This document shows positions 46,201-58,200 of a stretch of 64,000 nt of DNA, piece after piece. A program made the translations under genes and the position numbers. Source of the DNA: Diphasiastrum complanatum. Lineage: Eukaryota > Streptophyta > Lycopodiopsida > Lycopodiales > Lycopodiaceae. How positions within the stretch are numbered: position 1 is the first letter of the stretch; each line of letters begins with the position of its first letter. A model generated the notes under the pieces. That model saw nothing but the letters and a program-made list of their open reading frames with translations. It ran no database searches and was not told the DNA's origin. The DNA lies in the NCBI GenBank assembly GCA_029204225.1, contig CM055111.1:27315540-27379539 (forward strand), written 5' to 3'.

Positions 46201-49200
46201 TAAGGAGTTGCCAATGATAGCCTATAGCTTTGTGAATCATACATGCACCTTACATTTTCAGCTATCAGGGTCATCTAACAATGAGATGCCATTTGTTGTT
46301 AAAAACTGAAAGAAATTGGGCTGCGGCATCTCCAAAGGCACTTTGAACTAAAACATTTTTCTAGCTGCGCTAGCATCAATGTTTCCGGGACCAATTTAGA
46401 TCAGCAGATTTGGCCAACGCAAACCAATTCGAATCAGAGATCAAAACTCTGATTAAGCAAACGGGATTTAGGGTTTTTGAAAAATCAGAAAAATATGTTA
46501 TGTTTGGTTTATAGTTAAAAAACAGTTGTTGATTTAGGCTTTAGGGTGCAAACTACATTGTCAAAATACAATTACAGTCACCTAGGTCTTGATTTGATAA
46601 ATCCTCAAATCCTAAACCCTGATGTCTCAAAAACGTGCAAAAGTAAAGAAAGCCCAAATTAGCAAAAAAATCTGCATATTTGGGCTTTTTTTGTTATGCC
46701 AATCTGATCCAATTCGAACGAATCCCAATCGTGATTTGTTCAGCTTCAAATTTGTAAATCTAAAACCATTGGCTAGCATGTTCTTGACAATGTACAAAAA
46801 ACTTTATCAATGATAATTACATACTCATGGTGCTAATTCATACTGCAATTTTGAGATGACATGTCAAATCTATAAGGTGAGTCGACTCAAAGTGGCATAA
46901 TAAGGTACAAATAACATCTCAGATAATTCAAAGTCCTATACCAGAAGTTCATAATGTCAATTTTCATCATAAATTTTATTGAATCTGGAGCTTACTTGCA
47001 ACTCAAACTTCTTTCTTTGATGATTTTTTAAATTATCAGGACCCAAACTGGGAGTGGATGAGATGAAAACAATTTCATGTGATTTTCCAGATCCCAAACT
47101 ACAAAAGGATGGCATTCTTGAAGTGAAGCTAGTGAAGGGCATAAATTGGTGACATGGAAAGCCTACAATGAATTTACAAATTTCTTTTCCAGAAACCAGA
47201 TTGACCACCACAGCTCAAAGTTGTCATGGAATGGATTCTAGCTGACACTACATCTTCGCTGATCTCTTCCAAAACATAATCAACACCAAAACTTGACTGC
47301 CATGACATGTGAACCTACAAGGGAGATCATGAAAAACGAACGAACATCATGACTTTACTCGATGCATCAATGACAACTAATAGAAGCAAGCATATATTGA
47401 CAGAAGAAGTAATTTAAAATTAGAAAATTACACAGTTGTATTCTTTATTAGCATGTAATGGATTTTTGAGCATACAAACCAATTGCAACAATCAAACTAA
47501 AGAAGTAAAAGAGTCTGTACTGTTTCTCCTGGTAGAAGAGCATCTGCTATACGACGCTTGATTTTACCAATATCTCCTGATGACAAAGCTGCCTCCTCGT
47601 CTTCAGAAACTTCACCAAGGTGCTTTTCTGCAAATCGTGTGTCAACCTCTGCACTATCTAACCAAGCATCCTGCAAGGACAACATGTTGATGCAACTAGT
47701 GCTTGAAATGACATATGACTAACTATCTTCAATACGAAAGCCCCAAACTTGTTATCTAAAAGGAATGCAATGATAGCAATTAGTTTCCAAATTGTTCACA
47801 CTTTAAAAACTACAAAACTTTGACATTGTTGAGTGGCATGGGTTACAATTCAACTAAATAAGCCAAGCATCTAAATTCTATCACTTAATGAATCACCTAG
47901 AAACTCTGATGGGATCAGCAGTATTGAACTTGAACAAATACAAAATAAAGCTTCAAATGGCCATACTATCAAACTGAGTAGGCCATAATACTTAGTATGG
48001 ATTTTTCCAAAAGCAAGCTCATACATCTATACGACAAGTTAATAACTTCTCACCAGATCATTCAAATAGAAGTTTTAGACAACTTTGGCACACCTTGAAC
48101 TCACGATCCAATCTATATTCCACATAATTTCCTTCTGCATCAAAATAGCCTTCTTCTCTCTCCTGTTTCAAATTGAATGGTTCAAGAGGTACGCCATCCT
48201 CATCCTCCTGATCTCCAACCTTCCATCACACATTGGCAGCTAGTTATAATTTTTGAGAGGAATCGAGACAATATGAGCCAAATTGATCTCTACTAATACC
48301 AATCCAACAACAGCTATATGTTTACTATAGAAAATAAGAAAACAAAAAAAACACACATTCGTCCGTAAACCATCTGTATTTTCACTTAGCATAATGGTTT
48401 AGATTATAATCAACTACTAGAACCTACGAACGCATTGAATAAATGTCTCAGATGAATGAGACTGCATACAAATTTGATGACATCTTGTCTCTGATGTTAC
48501 ATTATGTCTCACAGAATTCCCCAGGGTTCTTGAAAGTCCCTGTATCATACTATATGTCCCAAATATTCCCAAACACCCCCTAAGACTCCTTAATTGAATG
48601 CTGTGCTATGTCCTCTGAGATTCCATTGTGTCCCTAGTATACCACTATGGACATACTTCTGTTGCTATGTGTAAGTTGACTCTCCAAAAGTCCTAGGATC
48701 CCCCAAGAGCCTTGTCATCCCTCAGACTCCTTGTTGTCCAAAAACTGTCTCACAAATCGCACATTCTTCTTGTTGTGGCAACACCTTACTTCTTTGTCTA
48801 GAACTGGCACTTCCCTGACCTGCCTGGGAGTCCCTATCTTGTCTTGACATTTCTAAAACTTGTCCTCACTCCTGCATGTCACCCAATCCCAGTTTTGAAA
48901 AAGTGACATGCCTTTGGCTTCCAGGAGACAAAGATAGGAAGACGTAGCTTTATGTGATGATTCAATTGCTCTGTACATTGCAAATACATTCAACACCTCA
49001 ATGAAAGCATAGATCTTTGGGACGAGAAAATCTTCATATCAAACCTTCAAAAAGTAAACGTGCAAGCCTGGACGCAGAAACCGAAGCTTCAGGACTAGGA
49101 GACCAAGGGCACCCTCTTGCCTTAACTCCTGCAAGCACAGAAAACCTAACCCCTAGACCTAAACATTAAAAAAAAAAATAGAAAAAAAGAAAAACAGAAG

Positions 49201-52200
49201 CTTACCACTTGTGCTCCAACAGATTCAATATAGGCATATGACCTCCTTATCAATGGTTGAGCCTCACATGGAGATGGAACGTTCTTCCCGAACCTACAGA
49301 ATCGCATGAAGATGGCAGAGTCTTTGCTTCACTTCCATGCTTCTTTCCACATCTTGCACCCCAAAAGCACGATGGAAGTGTCTTCCTTCTCCAAAATCCA
49401 CCTACATATATAGGTAGAGAGGTTGGACAAGTTAGGGGGCTTGATTATAGGACAGGAACACCAAAACCTCCCTAGTAGGTGTGTCCTACACCCCTAGCTC
49501 CAACAGTGATAAGTTTTGGCAATGTGCCCCGATTTGTCTAAATAGCTTACTTTTGTCCTTTCTAGTCCAAAACTACCTAAAAATAAATCACTCTATCATA
49601 AACCATGCATGCATCATTGTTGACATGTAAAGATACCATCAAGAATCTCTATCTCCTCTCTTACTATCAAACTACATGTTATGGTCCCAGGGGTCACCAA
49701 ACCTATCATGTGCTGCATGTAATTAGCCCATGAGCTTACTAAATGCAATGCTAAATATAACCATGGAGCTAAATTAGTCTAAATTTAGTCAATAAGACAG
49801 TTCATAAAGTGGCTCGAACAACCGCGTTATATTTGTGAATAGCGGGGTTGTAAGGCCCAATTTAGCTGTAAAAGGCCCCAAACTTGTAGTAGAAGCACAA
49901 AGGACCACTATAAATAGCTGAGATCGTGCTAAATTTGGAGGGTATTGTTCATTTGTTAATTTGGATTCTATATGTCCTTGAAGCTTCTCTTGGAAAGCTT
50001 TCTTGATGGTGTTTGTGGTTCATGTGCCTAAAATCACATGAGATCTTTGATCATGCTCTAGAGTCAGGCCCTATGTCTTAAATGATCAACAATGTTGAAT
50101 ATAATTTTGTTACTTTGCCTAATTTGGTGAAGTTTTGCTACATTTTATCTATCTTCTTGATTGTTGACTAGTTTTCTTGATTTCTTATTTTTTTTCAAGC
50201 CAATTTGATGTTCAAGAATGGAATAGATGTTTTAATGCTAAGATTGGCACATGACAATTTTGGTATCAGAGCATTAGATACTTTCCCCATCATATTTGGT
50301 AGTTTTCTTTAAGTTTGGTGGAATTATTTTTACTAGTTTCTTTCTTTTTCAATTTCCAGAATGTTTTGATTCAATTTTTGACTTATTAATCTTCATTTTT
50401 TGTGTAATTTCTTATTTTAGATCAGTAGCCCTTTCTCTTAGCTTCTTGGAGGTACTGATTTTTCTTGATTTGAAGCCAAACTTTGTTGCACGTTCCATTT
50501 CGAAACACAATCCGGAACGTGATCCGGGAAATCCAATTAGAGTTTCCTGGAAAGCAAATTTCTTTGCTTTTTTTTTGGGGGTGCCAATATGGGTATCAGA
50601 TAAAGATTAAAGATGTTTTCAAGAGCAATTCACTTACCTAGTTTGCTCAAAGTTCCAAGAGGGCGATCCAATTTTGGGCCATTAAGTGATTCTTTATCGA
50701 ACATCTCTATTTCTGTATTTTGTGAAATGAAATCACATGGAACCGTAATGAATGACAACAAACCGACAACAATTATGAAGCACAAGCCCATCCCAGAAGC
50801 ATAAGCATAAGCATCCCTTCAAACGATCGTGTGTGCGTGTGAGTTCTCTGTGTCGGGAGTCTCTAATCTTCTTTCATGTGCCATCTGTAACAGAATCTAT
50901 AGTTGTTTCAACTCCAATCTTGCATTGTAATCATTCCATCATGTCCACCATCCAATTAGGGTTTGGTAAGTATTAAACTATCAAAAACAAAAAGGCCATT
51001 AGCCTTTTTTACCCAAAATAAATAAATTTTGCAATCCGGGTCGCGGATCGCTGATGTTCCGGAACGCACGTTCCAACATGTTTTTGCAGCGGATCGCGAT
51101 CCGTTGCAACTTTGTTTAGAATTATAATGACCAAGTAATGGCAATAGTGAATGCATTCCAATTTTAGTTAGCAATAGTTTTTGCAGTCTGTTTTTCTTTA
51201 TTTTTGGCTATGCTTTTGGCCGAATTTTTTCACTGTAATTTTATAGGTTTGCAGATCTTTGTCTTAGCTTGAATCTGAGCCAATCTCCAACCAATTTGGT
51301 GAAAAATTGACAAAGATATGCAAGTTCTAGTGAAAGAGGTCCAATTCTACTTTTGGTAGGATTCTTGGGAGAGAAGCACTTCAACTTTTCATTTTTGAAG
51401 TTCATTTCCTTTGTAATTTTTTTCAGTCCTTTCATTTTGAAGTTTCAATGGTTTTTGCCCTAAAAAAAATCTCAGCCCTAACCCTCCCTTTGACCAACCC
51501 TAACCCTACATTTGCCATTTAGGTCAAAAAAATAAAAAAAAAAGAGGAAAACACTATGTCAAAACATGTATCCCTAACACTAAAAATTATTTTTTAAAAA
51601 CACCTAACCCTAATCCCCCTCGGGCGCCATCCCCCTCCCGTACCAAGCCTCATGCCTTGAAAAAATGTTTTTTCTTTAGATTATTTTTTTTTTTAAATTA
51701 AAAAAAAAAAAAACTTCTCCAACTTTTTTTTATAATGAGAACATTCTTCATAGAAGTGATCGCAAAAAAAAAAATTGTCGACAGGTTTAAGATTTTTAAC
51801 GATTTCTTTTCTACAGACAAATGTTTCACGGATTTCAAAAAATTTCAATTCAATTCATAAACTTTTTTAAGGTTGTCTTTCTAAGTTTTTCTATTTTTTG
51901 TTTTCAAACCTCCATATCTTCTTTGTTTGAAGTCGGATTTCGGTATTGTAAGAACAAAAAGTGCTCAATTTGTCGAGCTGAGTCCAATATTAGCATTTTC
52001 GTAATCATTACTCCAATTTCTTTTTTTAACCCTCCTTTTCCTAAGTTACTACATTCATATTTTATATTTCGTTTCTTTAAAATTCCATATCTTTTCAGTT
52101 TGAGCTCGAATTTCATTGCAGTAAAAAGCAAAATTCATCAATTCAACAAGATTGATATTGTAGAAGTCCTATTTATTTTCAAAAAAAATTACCTTCTCAA

Positions 52201-55200
52201 AAGTTCTTTGTATTTGCTCTAATTGAAATCCCATGCTCACTGTCACCGTTTAATTGAACCTTGTTAAATTTGATTTTCATATCATTTCAAAATTCGTCTC
52301 AGGTCTACAATCCATAAATTACAACTCAGTTCATCGTATGGATTGGGATTATGAAGAGGAAGATGACAATAAGTCATATTGTGATGATAATTTTGATAAT
52401 GACGTGGAAGATTGTTGGGATCAAGGTGAGGGTTACACTAAAGATTATGACCAAGGTGACGACGTCGCTGATGACAATCAGTATCAGGACTACAACGACG
52501 ATTCTCAACTTGACCACTACTCTGACAATTTCAATAACGACCAACAATACGAGGATCAAAACGTCATGGAAGGTTCGTCTGAAACGATGCGGTTGAACCA
52601 TTCAATGGTCAAGATGAATTAGAGTCCAATGATGATGAATGTTAAAGTCGAAGTCAATTTCAATTTGGTATTGAAGACCAGTCCGAAGCAATAAGCGTGG
52701 ATGAGCAACAATAGGTGCAATGTGGAACTGACAACCAATACGAGCCCCTGGATCAATTCTATGATCTTGAGGAAGTCAAAAGACGACGTCATTATGGTAC
52801 ACAATAGCATTTCACTCATGATGACGACGTTGATTATGAGGCATATGAAGATGCCTATGAGGGTGAAGAAATGATGGAAATGGACAATTTCTCTCTATTC
52901 CACGAAGAATATAAACAATAGTCGTCGTAGGTACGCAAACAACATGTCTCATGCTCCCAAGCTCCTACCAATAGTATAAAATCTTTCCCCTCCCCCACTT
53001 CACTAAGGCCAACTCCTTTATTCCATGGAAAGCCATTACAATTCCAAAAAACAATTGGCTTGTCACGCTTGGTAGTCGCATCCTATTTGCAATTTAGCTG
53101 ATCTTGACAAGTAGGAATTTGAAAAGAAAAAAATTTGGAAAGATTTTTTTTTCTAGCCTTCTATTACAGCAAAAACAAGTGCATTTTTAGTGTTTAGGTT
53201 GCAATGTAGATTATAATCAATGAACGATCAATCTTAAATCTTGACTTGGGAGTCATAACTCCCGAGTACCACCTATGATCAATACTACATGATACATGCA
53301 TTGATGGTCAAGACTCAATGGCCATTTAGCATTCAAATTTGATATAAGGCAATTTTTTCAAGTTGATAACTCGCATAGATCATTGAAAGACTATAATCAA
53401 TAATGTCCGTTACCAAAATTTAAACTCGAGTCTCAAGTCAAACACAACACATGTAGATCCAACTTCCAATATCCATAAATGTCAATAGCAAGCACTAATC
53501 TAAATTCTATTATCTAACACGATTGATCCTAAATTTTAACACACTAATCTAAGTTCTGATACTAATTTGGAAAGTAGCACTAAACTAACTCCTAAGCTTT
53601 CTCCCTCACGCTCCATCTCTCTTCCTCACACTTTCTTGTCTTCAATTTCAAGAAGCAAACACTCCTCACCTCTTCTACCTACTTTCCCTCCTTGCCCAAG
53701 CTCTCCTCTCTTGCCTGCTCCATATACACATTGTAATAAAATCTGATTATACTCCCTCCAAGCCTTATGAAAACTATTTGGCCTCTAACTGGACACAGGT
53801 TCTACTTGACTTTCATGTTTTAAAAACAGATAGATGAAAATCCAACAGAAGGAAAGCCACATTCTGATCCAAACAATGACAAAGATTCAAGAACTAGAGA
53901 AAACATAAGGTAACATAGAATAGATACTAAGTCATGGGCTTTGCTCTTCAAGAAGGAAGATGGTAAGCCCTCTCTCAATTTTCTATCATCGTCGCAAGGA
54001 AGAGGATTTGAGAGAACAAAAACCCCATAATGTAAGAGTAAGAGGCATCCCGAACACATCGAATGCCTCACAAGAAGCCAATAGATTCTCAGAAAACACT
54101 AGTCATGCATTAGAGAGGGCCTAGCGTACTAGAAAAAGATAATGCCATTGTTGTCATTGAAGAGAGGAGCTCAGTTTTGCATCTAAAAGCCAAGCTTAAA
54201 GAAACGAGCATTTTTCTAGATGAGGATCTCACGTCTATGCAAGTGGAAGAGTACAGGAAGGCTTTCCAGGATGCTAAACTTTCATGTAGGATTGCCATTT
54301 ATCAACATGGGCAAGTGAAGTATTTGGATGGAAAATCTTCTAGCATGAAGAAATAGGCAGATGGGTCCCCCGGGTTTGGGAGCAACTTGAGGATCCACCC
54401 ACATTCACAAAACTTCACTCTATGAAACTGCTAGTATACACTCTTCAATATTTGCAAGTGATTTGAGAGATTTTGTGGCTTGTGGATATATTGTTTTTCT
54501 TTCTAAGACTCGTGTGGACTTCTGCCTCTTTGATTTCGGATGGGAATCGATCTATAGAACCGAGACCAAATCAACTAGTAGTCGTGGTTCTCGTGGGATG
54601 GCTTGTTCATATAAAAACGCAAAGCATCAAACTATTTAGGTGGTCAATAGGGATGACTAGGCGAGATACATTTGGTTTTGCTCCAAACGTTCAAGTATTG
54701 GCTTGGATAGAGATGTCTACATTGCAACCTGTTACTTTCCCCCCGCCACGTCAACATTTTTTAGGACACTAGCTTACCTTTCAAGGATTTATCAATGGAT
54801 AATATTCATTATTCAAAGAGAGGTCAAATTCTTCTGGTGGGTGAAGGATAGGATCAAGGTGGTCAGTATCTCGTGCAGCAAATTGGTATCCTCTTCACAT
54901 CAAGGCTCTAGACATCGAGAATTTGGGTATCACACAGTTACGAATGAAAACACAACTAATCTAGAGCTAAGCTATGAGACCATCACATAAGCAAGACTTT
55001 AACCCTAGAAAGCAGGAAAGAGAGATTAAGGAGACTTAAGAGAGAGATCAATATCATCAGTTGAGTAAAAAATGACACAGACTCCCTACTAATAGCCTAG
55101 AGGAAGCCCCAAAAGGAAGCCCAACTGGGAGGGATAATAGTGCACCCTCCAAGAAGGCCCCCAAGCTCCAGCATGTCCAAATAATAAGGCCCACGGCCAA

Positions 55201-58200
55201 CCATATGGTCTAAGTGTTAATAATGAATAAAAAAGGGCCCAAGGCCTGCTTATGCATAAAGTAAAGTAAATGTAAATGGACGTGGCGAATGTAATGAGCC
55301 AAGTCCATAACTCTCCCCGACACAAAAAAAAAGACCCAACTACCGAAAAGAAACTGGATCAAACGGCAGCAAGCCTTGGTGCATCAACAACTAGAGCAGC
55401 ATCTGATGTAGAGGAATCTGTAGGAAATCAAAGTGCCAAGATCCTTCTAACATTCAATCTCCATATACAAGAAGAAGAAGAAGAGGGAGAGGGTTAGGCG
55501 CCCTCAAGGAGAGAGAAAGTAGTAGCAATGCTTGAACGAGAATGAATTACAAATGAACAATGAGTACATATAAAGAGGAGCCCAAGGGCCTAGACTCTTC
55601 CAAACTCTAAGTTTTAGAACCTTCCAAACTCACTACTAATTATAGGGGACTCCCAAAAGTCAAGATAGGGTCCCTTAACATAATTAGACTTTACTTGGAC
55701 CCATGAGTTACCACTAGACCAAAATAGGGTCCAACTTAACTAAAACTATCTTAACATGGTCTAAATAATAAACCTACCCCATGGTTACACAAGTCTCAAC
55801 CTTTTGGGTCAAAGTAACCTATGGAAAATTAACATTATCATTTATTATTTCTAACACCCTCCTTAAATGATAATGTAAAACCATAACATGACATGAAGTA
55901 TGAAAAATTGCAACAAAAATGCAAAGTGTTGCATGCTGCCCAAAACTCCATGTAGCCGAAAAAGAAAAGATGTAGCTTGTTGTCCAGCCTTAATGCCGCC
56001 GACACACACCTGGAAACAAGCAAAAAGAAGCGGATCTTCACTTTGTAAAATCAGCAAGGGTGCTGATTTTTCAGCCAAATCAGAAGATAAAAAATGCTTG
56101 TAGATGGGTGCCATCCTGCAAAGGAGCAAATCTAAAAAATAGGGCAGCAGCGGACCAACGGAAGTAGGATAAACCTACATGGATGTGGGCGACCTAAAAG
56201 CAGCCCCAAAGAAGATAATTAATGGCGTCTTCCTGCAACCTGAAAAATTAGCAAACAACCAATTGATTTTTGGGCGCCCAAAATCCCATTATCTCCTTTG
56301 ATGTGTGGCGCCCTCCTACAAAACAGAAAAGAGTCAAAATTGAACGAATCTTCATTCCAAAAAATCAGCAAAGGTGCTGAATTTTTGTGATCCCTAAGTA
56401 AAAAAGATCTCTTTTGGTAGGGCGCCCTAAATCAAGCATAGAAGATCCATGGCTCTGATAACATGTAGGAAATCAAAGTGCCAAGATCCTTCTAACATTC
56501 AATCTCCATATACAAGAAGAAGAAGAAGAAGAAGAAGAAGAAGAATAAGAGGGAGACGCTTAGGCGCCCTCAAGGAGAGAGAAAGTAGTAGCAATGCTTG
56601 AAAGGGAATGAATTACAAATGAACAATGAGTGCATATAAATCGACCTTCCAAGGGCCTAGACTCTTCATAGGGCACTCCCAAAAGTCAAGATAGGGTCCC
56701 TTAAGCCAGCAAGCAAATTGGAAAATCAGTAGAGAAAAGGTGGAGATAATGCAAAGAGGGGTGGGCTGGGAAAGAGTACAAATAGGTTGAGTTGTGGACA
56801 GCAAACGGAAAGTAAAGTAGGGTGCTGGAAGTAGGTGATCGTGGGCTGGAAAATGGGCAGTAGGTGGGCAGCAGTAGGGCGCTAGTCCTCCAAACGATAG
56901 TGATAATCTGCAAAACAAGTGGGGAGAGAGAATTAGAATTAGAATTATATATATTAATGTTTGTCAAGTACCCGAGGGCACATAAGACAAGTAGAAAGTA
57001 CATCAAAAAAGAAGGAGCATTGTCCATGTAGGACTTATTCCTAACAGCTAAACCAGCACTAGAAAACAGAGAGAAAAACAAAGCTTAACCTCCAACTTTG
57101 TTGAGGGTACAATATCAGTAGCTTAACCACCAGCTACACAGAGGGAAAGAGAAAACTGAAATAAGTTAGCTAACTGGCTAAGTGGATATAAAAAACTGCG
57201 TGATATGGTGAGAAGCAAGTGTTGGCCTCCGGTGAATTGCCCTGGGCCTAGAGGAGCGAAGAGGATGCTGGAGCTTCGGTCGTCGTACTGGAATGTCTAT
57301 CTCATTGTCAGAAGTCTCATCTCTATCCCTCTTCTGAAAAAAGTGCGTAATGTGGGACTGGCTATGATCCACATCAGAAACATCCAATAAAAAGGAAGAT
57401 CTCAGAGTAAACATCTCTCGCAATAATAAACCAACACATCTCGCATCTGAGAAGGCAAGGAAAGAAGCAAGTGTAAGTGGAGTATCTCTGTATAAGCAAT
57501 GGTATCTGCCTATTATCTCATAGTAGGCTGGACATCGGAAAATAAAATGGAACTCATCCTCAATCTCCTGTAAAGAGCAGCACTGACAAATCCGTAGCGG
57601 TCGAGGTGTGTCTGTGTATATGCATGTCTCAATAGCAAGCTGGTGAGAAGAGACCCTAAACTGACCAAGACAGTAACGCAGGCCGGAAGATAACGTCTGA
57701 GACAAATAACTCGGCCGAATGGGAAGCCCGGAAACATCAAGCTAAAGAAGATGAGTGTGATAAAAATGAAGCTTGACCCGTGCTGGATCTGGGTGAGACC
57801 ACACTGTGCTGATGTAAGCTCTGTAAATCTGCTGGCGAATATATACGTGTGTCCCATTCGGGAGATCAGATATAGATAAACCCCACCTACTCAAAAGGTC
57901 AGAAACACACTGAAACCATGAGGACTTAGCCTGCTGACTAGCTAGAGTGTGAGAGGATGTGAAAGCTGTAGCAACATATCTGGATGAATCAAGCTCCGAG
58001 ACTCTATGAATGAATGTGATAATCCGAAATATAGCCTCGACAATCAGTGGTGGTGAGGCAAACTCAACCAGTATGATATCATGGGGAACTGACTGCTTCG
58101 CATGGATCATCCGGCTAAGCATAAGGATCTGCAAACGTGAAATATCACTCCAAGTATCTCTGGACAAGCCAGGACACCATGTCTATGTTGAATATAGAGC

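Larger units (their letters stand above)
55419..56704 (-). mobile_element. Short non-autonomous LTR retrotransposon (TRIM/SMART-like), about 1.3 kb
   Basis: Minus-strand order: partial 5' LTR (56704-56464), primer site (56463-56452), 607-bp internal region without a significant ORF, polypurine tract, complete 3' LTR (55856-55419). The 5' LTR shares its inner 240 bp with the 3' LTR, carries an expanded GAA repeat and a deletion of about 40 bp, and is cut off at 56704. It cannot encode any protein and would need proteins in trans. A solo LTR of the same family, inverted, lies at 40711-41127. Confidence 0.75.

Noticed and set aside
52374-52601. Hydrophobic Val/Ile-rich minus-strand ORF
   Set aside because: It is the complement of the Asp/Asn-rich codons on the plus strand (GAY read as RTC).
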